Shown here piece by piece: positions 12,972 through 19,745 of a stretch of 21,798 nt of DNA. Numbering within the stretch: position 1 is the first letter of the stretch; every line of letters starts with the position of its first letter. The notes under the pieces are model-generated. The model worked only from the letters and a program-made list of their open reading frames with translations, made no database searches and had not been told where the DNA came from. The DNA is from CAYHSW01 sp964431075 (GTDB lineage Bacteria; Patescibacteriota; Microgenomatia; JAMCZE01): positions 1-21,798 of the forward strand of contig CAYSID010000016.1 of the NCBI GenBank assembly GCA_964431075.1, read 5' to 3'. The translations under genes and the position numbers were made by a program.

Positions 12972-14074
12972 TTTGCGGTTATTTTCCCCGCCCCTAAATT
13001 AATATGCCGGTTACCACCAATCAAGGTTAAAACGGCTGGGTTAACACCAAAATCCGCGCCCATAGTATTTGCCCAGGCTGGCATAAATTTGCTTAATGAG
13101 ACTAACACAACTGGGGTTTCGGTAATGCCCCACGGCGAAGCATCTCCGGCAATTCTTAAAAACCCCTGATCAAGCGGGTGGCGATTAACGTCGAACGGGC
13201 TTTCTGCCGCTAATTGTCTGATGGGCGTTCTCCACTGTGCCGCCGCTTGCTCAAAATTAGGAGCGTGAAACATCCCAAGAATAGCTACCCAATGCGTAAA
13301 ACTACCTAAAAAATATTCGCACATCAAGGCGGCAAGACAAATTTGATTTGGTTCTAATGTTTGGACCAGATTAACAAGCTCTGAAATATCCTTCGAACCT
13401 TTAAACTGGGGGATATCATAAATTTCCTGGTTTTCCTTATGAAATTCATTTATATCTGCACCACGACGACCTTTATCGCCCAGGGCTCTGCCGTCCGCAC
13501 GCATTTTCGCTACTTCTGGACAAAACATTACCTCCCACGACCTTGGATCGCCCGGATCGTCTACGAGGTAATTAACGCCAAGAGCCGTACAAACTTTCCC
13601 ACACAGAAAAAATGTGTCCGCGTCGCCAGCTAAAATTTCTAATCCACGTTTAAGGTATTCGACATTTCTATTTGATCCAAAATCAACCCTAGGCTCACCC
13701 ATCGCTGTTGGACCAAGTGTTTGTCTATTCTCGACTAAAAGACATGCGTAATCCTCCATTCCAACCCGTCCAAAAGATGTTCTATAATCCAGGGGCCCAT
13801 AACCTGGATTTCTTAGTTGCCAGGAAATATTGGCGAAGGTCCAAAGTTCTGAAGTAATCCTGTCATCAAAAGGAGCGGTTACAATCCCCGGCTGTACAAT
13901 ACCCGTACATGGTTCTTTTGGCTCGGCATGTAAGATTTCGCTTACCCTACGTTTTGTCTCAGGGTCGACAATAACATCAATAACTTTTCCTGCGTTACCA
14001 AATGCCCGATCCATAGCCCTAAAAGACATCAACTTCCCTCTTGGAAAAAACCGCTCATGGGTAACTCGAGTCAT
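12920..14074 (-). CDS. Protein of unknown function (384 aa)
   Basis: Not recognised. A soluble-looking protein without signal peptide or clear membrane helix; rich in Gly, Arg and Asp with scattered Cys (LCGKVCTALG, MFCPEV, ALMCEYF) and a Trp/His-containing segment SFTHWVAILGMFHAPNF. Aromatic and Arg residues are frequent, which suggests an enzyme, but no catalytic signature is visible. It has its own strong promoter with the ATG at the predicted transcription start. Its 3' end overlaps fmt by 52 bp. The two small minus-strand genes upstream (to 14850) are also unknown and may form one accessory block with it. Confidence 0.75.
   Translation of the reverse strand: MTRVTHERFFPRGKLMSFRAMDRAFGNAGKVIDVIVDPETKRRVSEILHAEPKEPCTGIVQPGIVTAPFDDRITSELWTFANISWQLRNPGYGPLDYRTSFGRVGMEDYACLLVENRQTLGPTAMGEPRVDFGSNRNVEYLKRGLEILAGDADTFFLCGKVCTALGVNYLVDDPGDPRSWEVMFCPEVAKMRADGRALGDKGRRGADINEFHKENQEIYDIPQFKGSKDISELVNLVQTLEPNQICLAALMCEYFLGSFTHWVAILGMFHAPNFEQAAAQWRTPIRQLAAESPFDVNRHPLDQGFLRIAGDASPWGITETPVVLVSLSKFMPAWANTMGADFGVNPAVLTLIGGNRHINLGAGKITANYGVLTLKKILESGKVF
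12956..12970 (+). repeat. 15-nt repeat ending fmt (copy 2)
   Basis: AGTCAAAACTCCATA, identical to 9831-9845, in the same reading frame at the end of the gene. Confidence 0.8.
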
Positions 14075-14081
14075 GACCTAT

Positions 14082-14110
14082 AGTATAGCAGGGGCGGTGG
14101 TAAAAATCAA
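14082..14110 (-). promoter_or_regulatory. Promoter of the 384-aa unknown gene, apparently leaderless
   Basis: Minus strand TTGATT (14110-14105), 17 bp, TATACT (14087-14082). The ATG (14074) follows after 7 nt. Confidence 0.75.
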
Positions 14111-14143
14111 TTCGAAGGCTAAAAACCTCAAAAATCCACTTGA

Positions 14144-14461
14144 TTAAATTATGGCCAAATTTTTCTCTCTTATTACACCCAAAATAATTGAAGACATTCC
14201 CGGCAAAAACTGACTAAACGAGAAAATGGTTGCTCTAAAATCTTTCTCCCGGTGACACACTTTTAACAACAAAGGCCCGCGAAATCCACGACAATTTTCG
14301 CCATCTTCCCAATTATATTCTAATTTTAAACCCTCATCAGTTCTTACAAAAGGCGACTTTTCTTTTCCCGAGTCAAATACTCCAAATAAAAAGCTGAATT
14401 GTCTAAAATTATTTGTCCCACAGACAATTTGCCCTTCTGATTTTGAAATATTTGCTGCCAT
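14144..14461 (-). CDS. Small protein of unknown function
   Basis: Not recognised. 105 aa, mixed charged and aromatic residues (NNFRQFSFLFGVFDSGKEK, LKLEYNWEDGENCRG), no signal peptide; the C-terminal half (FRATIFSFSQFLPGMSSIIL) is hydrophobic. It starts 2 bp after the stop of the gene at 14464, so the two are translated from one mRNA. Could be a partner of that protein. Confidence 0.55.
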   Translation of the reverse strand: MAANISKSEGQIVCGTNNFRQFSFLFGVFDSGKEKSPFVRTDEGLKLEYNWEDGENCRGFRGPLLLKVCHREKDFRATIFSFSQFLPGMSSIILGVIREKNLAII

Positions 14462-14463
14462 AT

Positions 14464-14850
14464 TTAACCCGCCCTCCCCTTTCCCCTAGGGTTAATTTCT
14501 TTATATCCATGTTGCGCTTCTCGCAACGGATCCGTGCCGTCCGCAACAACAATATCCGATAGTTTCCCAAAAACATGCACGACAGCTGCATTCGTTATTT
14601 TTGAAGGTTTCTTCAATGCGTCAGACAATCTCCTCTCGTGTAAAATTTTAATAAGTTTTTTTTCCGCTAGTCTATTACTAGCGTCCACATAACCACCTCC
14701 ACCTTGTAAAAAACGATCAAAGGCCTCGTAATTAATAACACCGGGTAATACACAAAACCATTCGCCATTGCAATTGACAAGATTTGCCTCAATTCCCAAT
14801 TGATCCGCCAAGGTTTTTAACCCAGTCGCTACTTCCTCAGAACTACACAT
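14464..14850 (-). CDS. Small protein of unknown function
   Basis: Not recognised. 128 aa from the ATG at 14850 (a TTG at 14877 would add nine residues but lies upstream of the -10 box). The N-terminal half looks like a small alpha/beta domain (SSEEVATGLKTLADQLGIE, NLVNCNGEWFCVLPGVINY), followed by a glycine run GGGG near residue 67 and a charged helix LAEKKLIKILHERRLSDALK. Operon with the 105-aa gene downstream. Confidence 0.55.
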   Translation of the reverse strand: MCSSEEVATGLKTLADQLGIEANLVNCNGEWFCVLPGVINYEAFDRFLQGGGGYVDASNRLAEKKLIKILHERRLSDALKKPSKITNAAVVHVFGKLSDIVVADGTDPLREAQHGYKEINPRGKGRAG

Positions 14851-14863
14851 TTGACTATAGGAT

Positions 14864-14869
14864 AGTATA
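14864..14869 (-). promoter_or_regulatory. Putative -10 box for the two small unknown genes
   Basis: TATACT on the minus strand, 13 nt before the ATG at 14850. No convincing -35 at the usual spacing. It sits in the divergent region shared with the regulator gene at 14908. Confidence 0.4.
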
Positions 14870-14907
14870 AGTGGCAAGATACAGCTTGACTGGAAAAAGA
14901 GTTAATT

Positions 14908-15840
14908 ATGACCAAAAATAGGCTCAAAGTCCCAAAAGTCATTTTTACCAACGATTTGGACATGCTGGCTAACCACCTGTGTTTTTTAGCCGCCACGATT
15001 GCCCGCGATAATTATAACAACAAAGGTTTTACGGTACTTCCCTACCTCATCCCCGACCAAACCCAAACAGTTTACTTTCCGGATTTTAACTACCCCAAAA
15101 AATTCTGGCGCTATATCAGAAAATCCGGCAAAAGTTTCGGGGACAAATATCCCGACGAAATCACAAAAATCGTCAAAAACCAACTGGAAATTCCCCCCCT
15201 AAAACATTTTGACATCACCGATTTTTGGGGCGATCTGACGAAAATTGCTTTTTTTGATTTAAAAATAAATAAAATTACGGTTTTAATTACAAATTACGGC
15301 CCGGGAGCTTCCTTTAATTTTAAAGACAAAGAATTATTTATAGCTTTTCGCGCCGATCGGAGTATGGCCGATTTGCCAAGATCAATAGTCTCTGCCCTGG
15401 TTTACGTCAAAAACGGCCGGGCGGGAAAAAACCCGGAAAATTACTGGAAAAACCGGTTTTACGCCGAATTTTTAGCCAACGAAACAACGCTTCGGAAATA
15501 TTGCCCGCCCCTCTCCCTTCCCAAACTCTCGCCTATAGACTTTGCCGCCTCAAAAAATTATTTACAAAAACTCGGCCTTGGTAATTTTAAAAAACTGGAT
15601 CAAAACCTTGCCAAGCATTTATCAAATCAAGAAAAGGCCGTTTTCGAGGAGCTTTTAAAAGAAAAAATTGTAAACCAAGATCGAATCGCGGAGATTCTGT
15701 GGGGAGAGAACGAGGAAAAATACTCCCTCTGGGCGATTACGAAACTGATTCAAAAAATCAGGAATAAAGTTAAACTTTACGGGGCTGATCCGTCACAAAT
15801 AAAAACAGTTTATGGCCAAGGGTATATTCTTGATTTTTGA
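14908..15840 (+). CDS. OmpR/PhoB-type winged-helix protein with a novel N-terminal domain
   Basis: 310 aa. Residues about 236-310 match the Trans_reg_C winged helix: LSNQEKAVFEELLKEKIV, then RIAEILWGENEEKYSLWAI, the recognition helix KLIQKIRNKVK, and the wing IKTVYGQGYILDF. Instead of a receiver domain the N-terminal 230 residues hold an alpha/beta domain I do not recognise (FTNDLDMLANHLCFLAATIA, then GFTVLPYLIPDQTQTVYFPD), with no phospho-acceptor pattern. It is divergent from the unknown minus-strand pair and lies 27 bp before the sortase gene, so control of sortase or its substrates is plausible. Confidence 0.7.
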   Translation: MTKNRLKVPKVIFTNDLDMLANHLCFLAATIARDNYNNKGFTVLPYLIPDQTQTVYFPDFNYPKKFWRYIRKSGKSFGDKYPDEITKIVKNQLEIPPLKHFDITDFWGDLTKIAFFDLKINKITVLITNYGPGASFNFKDKELFIAFRADRSMADLPRSIVSALVYVKNGRAGKNPENYWKNRFYAEFLANETTLRKYCPPLSLPKLSPIDFAASKNYLQKLGLGNFKKLDQNLAKHLSNQEKAVFEELLKEKIVNQDRIAEILWGENEEKYSLWAITKLIQKIRNKVKLYGADPSQIKTVYGQGYILDF

Positions 15841-15858
15841 GTAATAAAGACCTACAAT
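15830..15858 (+). promoter_or_regulatory. Promoter of the sortase gene, near-leaderless
   Basis: TTGATT (15830-15835), 17 bp, TACAAT (15853-15858); the ATG at 15868 follows after 9 nt. The -35 lies inside the last codons of the regulator. Confidence 0.6.
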
Positions 15859-15867
15859 CCCAACCAA

Positions 15868-16434
15868 ATGGCTATAGGCAGGGCCCTTCTAATTTTTATT
15901 TTAGCCACTTTTACTTTGTTTCATCCCAAACAAGTCACCCCGGCGGGGGAAAAGGTTGAGATTATAAAGAATGATATTTACGCTTTAGAACTCCCCCGGC
16001 TGGGAATCAACGAAGAAATTACGGATGGTGTCGACCCGTTTAAAATGAGTTCTTACATGCCGGCGATTGTTGATAACATCGCTCAAGCCGGCGGGACTGA
16101 CGAAAATTTAATTTATTTGTTTGCCCATTCATCAAATTTTAGATATAAAAACACCGTCAGCGAGGCTATTTTTGCCAATCTTTATGAAACGAAAATCAAT
16201 GATCCGGTAATAATCAACCGTTACGGAAACATTAAAAAATTCCGCGTTACCAAAATTGAAACCGTGGCCGCCACCAACCTTGCACCATTAAAACAGTCCC
16301 CGGAGACAGAAACTCTAGTTTTGCAAACCTGTTGGCCACCAACAAATCTCCAGACCCGTCTTATTGTCACCGCCAAGCCCGCGGTTGATTTGGCCGGCAA
16401 TTTGCGGCCCCTCGAAGATAAGCCCGGTAATTAG
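15868..16434 (+). CDS. Sortase family transpeptidase
   Basis: Membrane-anchored cysteine transpeptidase that joins surface proteins to the envelope or to each other. 188 aa: an N-terminal hydrophobic anchor (about 4-18, GRALLIFILATFTLF), then the beta-barrel with catalytic His87 in LFAHSSNF, Cys155 in LQTCWPPTN and Arg164 in TRLIVTA. The compact form without extra domains resembles the small class D/E-like sortases. No LPxTG-type substrate is encoded in the window. The last 120 bp, which include the Cys and Arg codons, are antisense to the end of pyrD. Confidence 0.9.
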   Translation: MAIGRALLIFILATFTLFHPKQVTPAGEKVEIIKNDIYALELPRLGINEEITDGVDPFKMSSYMPAIVDNIAQAGGTDENLIYLFAHSSNFRYKNTVSEAIFANLYETKINDPVIINRYGNIKKFRVTKIETVAATNLAPLKQSPETETLVLQTCWPPTNLQTRLIVTAKPAVDLAGNLRPLEDKPGN

Positions 16435-17337
16435 TTGAACAAGGTCGGCCCCGGCAGCAAATTTTAGCAAAGCATCCTCCGGCGTAAAGACCCCTCCGCA
16501 ACCTATAATTACGCAATTTCTGCCAAACGTCTTTCTAACATGGGCTATTAATTTATTAGAACCGGCGAAACAGGGTTTGCCAGAAAAATTACCCTTTAAA
16601 CCTGCAAATTTTTGCAGTTCCTGCGGAAGCAGGAATCTATTAGTTCTATCTTTAACCAAATTAGATAAAATAAAACCGGTCATGCCATACTTTAAGGATA
16701 TTTTTACTAAGGGATCGATGTTAGAAAAAGAAATCTCATTGGGCATTTTGACATAGATTGGTTTAGCGACTTTTATTTTGGAGACAAGTTCTGTCAGTTT
16801 TTTAGGTTCGTAAAAGTAATTGGGAGTGGCTAAATTGGGGCAACTGATATTCAATTCAAAATATTTGACATACTCTTTGTTGTTAAAAAAATCAAACACT
16901 TCTAAATACTCGTCAATCGAGCCGATCACGCTTCCTACGCTTATTCCTAAAACGACGTCTTTCAAATTTTTTTGTGCCAACCTTTTATCAATGGCAACCA
17001 TGCCATCGTTTCTAAAACCTTTATTAACAAACAATGATTGGGACTTAATCAGACGGCCCAGACGGGGCTTGTGATTCCCCTCAAAAGGCTTCGCTGTCAC
17101 CGTCCCGACGGTGTTAAACCCAAAGCCAACTTTTTTCATAACCTGAGCAAGGTGGCCGTTGTAATCATAGCCAGCGGCAAGGCCAATGGGGTTAGGAAAT
17201 TTTACTTTCCCCAATAACAGCTCCAGTGGAAAATTCTCTAAAGCTTCACCCAACGAAGTAATTATGTCATGCACCCGTTCGGCGTCAAACTTAAAAAGCA
17301 GCGGCCGAACAAAATTTTTGTATAAAAAGGTTTGCAT
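16315..17337 (-). CDS. pyrD: Dihydroorotate dehydrogenase (class 2-like)
   Basis: FMN enzyme oxidising dihydroorotate to orotate in pyrimidine synthesis, 340 aa. The N-terminal extension FVRPLLFKFDAERVHDII is the class 2 (quinone-linked, membrane-associated) signature; GLAAGYDYNG (52-61), TVGTVTAKP (77-84 region), FVNKGFRNDGM (103-113), ELNISCPN (161-168), CGGVFTPEDAL (280-290) and GADLVQLITGLIFEGP (296-311) follow in order. Two oddities: the family Lys in the GLAAGxDKxG motif is Tyr59, and the active-site position reads Cys166 as in class 1 rather than the class 2 Ser. It lies 13 bp after rpmB. The C-terminal 39 codons are antisense to the sortase gene. Confidence 0.85.
   Translation of the reverse strand: MQTFLYKNFVRPLLFKFDAERVHDIITSLGEALENFPLELLLGKVKFPNPIGLAAGYDYNGHLAQVMKKVGFGFNTVGTVTAKPFEGNHKPRLGRLIKSQSLFVNKGFRNDGMVAIDKRLAQKNLKDVVLGISVGSVIGSIDEYLEVFDFFNNKEYVKYFELNISCPNLATPNYFYEPKKLTELVSKIKVAKPIYVKMPNEISFSNIDPLVKISLKYGMTGFILSNLVKDRTNRFLLPQELQKFAGLKGNFSGKPCFAGSNKLIAHVRKTFGRNCVIIGCGGVFTPEDALLKFAAGADLVQLITGLIFEGPQIAGQINRGLGGDNKTGLEICWWPTGLQN
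16602..16635. repeat. Two adjacent hairpins inside pyrD
   Basis: CTGCAAA / TTTGCAG with a 2-nt loop (16602-16617), then TTCCTGC / GCAGGAA with a GGAA loop (16618-16635). Together they encode the FLLPQELQKFA segment of the enzyme. Confidence 0.75.
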
Positions 17338-17350
17338 CTCTTAATAATAA

Positions 17351-17581
17351 CTAGACTTTTTGGGTTGTTTTCTTTACCCTCGGGGCCTTGAATTTAGCGA
17401 GACAGGAGGCGCAAGCTTTGACGGACTTAATCACTCCGTTTATTAAAACCCGGCCCTTGTGAAGATTAACTTTAAATATCCGCGGTGTTTTTGTTGCCCG
17501 TTTTTCCCACAACCCGGAATGGGAGTGGCGGATGTTATGGCCGATCATTTTCCCCTTACCGCAAACTTCGCAACTTGTCAT
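17351..17581 (-). CDS. rpmB: Ribosomal protein bL28, zinc-binding form
   Basis: Large-subunit ribosomal protein, 76 aa. CEVCGKGKMIGHNIRHSHSG opens the family fold, with RATKTPRIFKVNL and IKSVKACASCLAKFK toward the end. The two CxxC pairs (residues 4/7 and 57/60) form the zinc ribbon of the C+ type. First gene of an rpmB-pyrD unit with a near-leaderless promoter. Confidence 0.95.
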   Translation of the reverse strand: MTSCEVCGKGKMIGHNIRHSHSGLWEKRATKTPRIFKVNLHKGRVLINGVIKSVKACASCLAKFKAPRVKKTTQKV

Positions 17582-17589
17582 ATGTTAAG

Positions 17590-17618
17590 ATTATATACAA
17601 ATTAGTTACAAATGTGAA
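17590..17618 (-). promoter_or_regulatory. Promoter of rpmB-pyrD
   Basis: Minus strand TTCACA (17618-17613), 17 bp, TATAAT (17595-17590); the ATG at 17581 follows after 8 nt. The -35 and spacer fall inside the left arm of the inverted repeat around the GxxExxY gene. Confidence 0.7.
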
Positions 17619-17637
17619 TATACAAATCGTTACAAAT
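17596..17637 (+). repeat. Left inverted-repeat arm of the GxxExxY unit
   Basis: Contains TACAAATTAGTTACAAAT and, 7 nt later, TACAAATCGTTACAAAT. It pairs with the reverse complement of 18018-18060 (16 of 18 matches in the outer block). Confidence 0.75.
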
Positions 17638-18015
17638 AATCAAAATAAAATAATTGAAAAAGATTTGAGTTATAAAATTGTTGGAATTTTGTATGAAGTC
17701 CACACAGTACTTGGGGGACGTTATCAGGAAAAAGTTTATCAAAAGGCAGTGGAAAAACTTATAATCAGAGAAAAATTGTCGTACAAAAAAGAACTTCCTG
17801 TGGATTTGTTGTTTGAGGGTGATAAAATAGGAAAATATTACTTGGATTTTTTGATTGAAGATAGGGTAGTTCTGGAGTTAAAAGCAGTTTACAGATTTCA
17901 TCCTGAACATTATCGTCAGGTCCAATCTTATTTAAAAACTAATGGAGTGAAACTGGGAATATTGGCAAATTTTAAAGGCCCTAAACTTTTTTTTACCCGT
18001 ATTTTAAATGGATAA
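17614..18015 (+). CDS. GxxExxY-family protein (PDDEXK-like)
   Basis: 133 aa. The family pattern is clear: DLSYKIVGILYEVHTVLGGR, then YQEKVYQKAVE (the GxxExxY position, with Glu and Tyr kept but the third Gly replaced by Arg), YLDFLIEDRVVLELKAV (Asp and Glu-x-Lys of a PDDEXK-type core) and HYRQVQSYLKTNGVKLGILANF. The family is widespread, with no established function. No ATG is available in frame; GTG at 17614 is the best start and lies within the left repeat arm, so the arm encodes the first residues. The gene sits alone between rpmB and the protease gene, bracketed by inverted repeats, which suggests it arrived as a unit. Confidence 0.8.
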   Translation: MNIQIVTNNQNKIIEKDLSYKIVGILYEVHTVLGGRYQEKVYQKAVEKLIIREKLSYKKELPVDLLFEGDKIGKYYLDFLIEDRVVLELKAVYRFHPEHYRQVQSYLKTNGVKLGILANFKGPKLFFTRILNG

Positions 18016-18017
18016 AT

Positions 18018-18060
18018 ATTTGTAGTTAATTTGTACAATTGAATTTGTAGCTAATTCGTA
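18018..18060 (-). repeat. Right inverted-repeat arm of the GxxExxY unit
   Basis: Its reverse complement contains TACGAATTAGCTACAAAT and TACAAATTAACTACAAAT with a 7-nt spacer, the same layout as 17596-17637. It begins 3 bp after the gene stop. Confidence 0.75.
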
Positions 18061-18072
18061 GTTTTTTAGCAT

Positions 18073-18660
18073 ATGTTTATATTGCAGTTAGCAATACTTA
18101 TTTATAGTGTCATTTTACACGAGATTGCCCACGGCGTCGTGGCAGAGCGTCTCGGCGATCCGACGGCCAAACTTTCCAAAAGATTAACCTTAAACCCCCT
18201 GCCCCACATCGACCCCTTATATACTATCTTATTGCCAACGATACTAATTCTCTCCGGCGCGGGAATAATTTTCGGCGCCGCCAAACCCGTGCCAATTGAC
18301 CCGTTCAACTTTAAGAACGCGAAACAGGACACCGCGATTGTATCCCTTGCCGGGCCGGTAACGAACATCTTAATTGCTCTTGTTTTTTCTCTGATTTACA
18401 GGCTTTATCCCTTAGATATTTTTCTTGCGGGAATCCAACTAAACATCGGTTTGGCCGTTTTTAATCTGATCCCCCTGCCTCCCCTTGACGGTTTTAAGGT
18501 TTTAGCCGGAGTAATGTCCAATGATATTGCTAATTTTATGTACAAGATGGAGAGTTACGGCCTGACTTTAATCTTTTTTATTTTATTTTTCTTCCCTCAA
18601 ATAATCTCCGCTTTCACCCGCCCTTTAATCAGATTGTTGTATAATTTTCTCCTGCCCTAA
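18073..18660 (+). CDS. Site-2 protease family zinc metalloprotease (M50)
   Basis: Intramembrane protease, 195 aa and almost entirely membrane helices. HEIAH at 16-20 in the first helix is the zinc motif (His16, Glu17, His20); NLIPLPPLDGF at 131-141 provides the third ligand Asp139. RLTLNPLPHIDP and GAAKPVPID are the conserved loops of the compact M50 group without PDZ domain. The likely role is cleavage of membrane-anchored regulators or signal-peptide remnants. It is followed 10 bp later by the lipoprotein gene. Confidence 0.93.
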   Translation: MFILQLAILIYSVILHEIAHGVVAERLGDPTAKLSKRLTLNPLPHIDPLYTILLPTILILSGAGIIFGAAKPVPIDPFNFKNAKQDTAIVSLAGPVTNILIALVFSLIYRLYPLDIFLAGIQLNIGLAVFNLIPLPPLDGFKVLAGVMSNDIANFMYKMESYGLTLIFFILFFFPQIISAFTRPLIRLLYNFLLP

Positions 18661-18670
18661 ACGACCACCC

Positions 18671-19633
18671 ATGTTCAAAGAGGCTTTACTGGCAACACTT
18701 ATCTTCTCAATCCCAGTTTCCGGGTGCCAGAGCGGAGAACCCACAAGGCGCGTCATCACCCCGACAACTCCTTCGACCCCCACGGAAACGTTTACCCCTA
18801 CAATTCGAGTAGCCCTCCCAACGGAAACTCAAACACCAACACGCCTTTCGGCAACATCAACCCGGGTGGAAAAACCAACAACGACCCCAACCCAAGCTCC
18901 GGTCCCAAGCCGAACCCCCAAACCAATAAAACCGGCGCGCGGAGATTTAATTATCAAATCAGGCCCCAACTTTTTTTTACTGGAGAAATCCTCCGGACAG
19001 CTTTTGCCTCTTCCGGACAATTCGTTGTTTGAACTTCACCATCGGTCTAACTGCTCTTCCCGGGGCAGTTTTTGCATTGAAGTAAGACCTGACGATCCAA
19101 GAGAATTACAACTTGTCAGGCCGGGGCAATCTCCGGGAACCATAGGAAGAACGGATCACAAAACCAAGGTCTTTCCTCTTGACGACAAACTTATTGCGTT
19201 AAGCGATACACTGCAATTTTTCTTGCCACAGGAATGGGGAAAAACCTGGGGCACGGAGTTTGGTTATGTTACTGCGGCTCAGTTTGACACTTCAGGCGGC
19301 GACGTGATCCTCTATTACGGTGAAGCTCCAGAGGCTCATCACCAAGGAGAGGCAGCAATCATTCCACTTCGGGTAATCAAAAGATTGGTTTGGGATGAAG
19401 ATGTCCCTGTCATTCTGGGAGCGGCAGCTGACGAACCGGCGCAGCTTTTTCGAGTGTTGCCGGGAATTCCACATCATCTTCCGGACCAACAAAAAAAAGA
19501 TTGTGGCTGGGGAATAAACCAATTAACCGAATGTTTAAGCAGATATATTAAATCAATCAAAAGATCGCTTCAAAGGTGGGAAATTCCCGCTCTTAAGGGA
19601 ATGGTGATAGAAGACTTGGCCATCGTCAGGTAA
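18671..19633 (+). CDS. Predicted lipoprotein with Pro/Thr-rich linker
   Basis: 320 aa, function not recognised. A short signal peptide ends in the lipobox PVSGC, with lipidated Cys19. Residues about 24-90 form a Pro/Thr/Ser-rich linker (TPTTPSTPTETFTPT), probably extended and a candidate for glycosylation. A beta-rich globular part follows (GDLIIKSGPNFFLLEKSSGQ, then GGDVILYYGEAPEAHHQGEA) with Cys pairs that could form disulfides outside the cell. It lies 10 bp after the M50 protease gene and likely shares its mRNA. Confidence 0.75.
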   Translation: MFKEALLATLIFSIPVSGCQSGEPTRRVITPTTPSTPTETFTPTIRVALPTETQTPTRLSATSTRVEKPTTTPTQAPVPSRTPKPIKPARGDLIIKSGPNFFLLEKSSGQLLPLPDNSLFELHHRSNCSSRGSFCIEVRPDDPRELQLVRPGQSPGTIGRTDHKTKVFPLDDKLIALSDTLQFFLPQEWGKTWGTEFGYVTAAQFDTSGGDVILYYGEAPEAHHQGEAAIIPLRVIKRLVWDEDVPVILGAAADEPAQLFRVLPGIPHHLPDQQKKDCGWGINQLTECLSRYIKSIKRSLQRWEIPALKGMVIEDLAIVR

Positions 19634-19641
19634 GTTATTGT

Positions 19642-19725
19642 GCCGAGGCTAGGATTCGCACCTAGGTAGCCCTTTCGGACGCGAGATTTACAGTCTCGTA
19701 CATTTGACTGCTCTGTCACCTCGGC
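19642..19725 (-). tRNA. tRNA-Tyr (anticodon GTA)
   Basis: 84-nt class II tRNA. Acceptor GCCGAGG pairs with CCTCGGC; D stem ACA/TGT; anticodon arm CGAGA-CTGTAAA-TCTCG gives GTA; a long variable arm GTCC-GAAA-GGGC is as expected for bacterial tRNA-Tyr; T stem CTAGG/CCTAG. The T loop reads TGCGAAT rather than TTCGAAT. CCA is not encoded. Confidence 0.95.
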
Positions 19726-19734
19726 AAATTATGC

Positions 19735-19743
19735 TATATTATA
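19735..19743. promoter_or_regulatory. Overlapping divergent -10 boxes for kamA-like gene and tRNA-Tyr
   Basis: Plus strand TATATT (19735-19740), 5 nt before the ATG at 19746. Minus strand TATAAT (19743-19738), 12 nt before the tRNA 5' end. No strong -35 for either. Confidence 0.5.
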
Positions 19744-19745
19744 AC

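Noticed and set aside
17485..17613. Longer N-terminus for the GxxExxY protein
   Set aside because: It would run through rpmB on the other strand and add about 43 residues without family similarity.
19704..19745. Longer start for the kamA-like gene
   Set aside because: The longest version begins inside the tRNA-Tyr gene; the -10 box supports the ATG at 19746.
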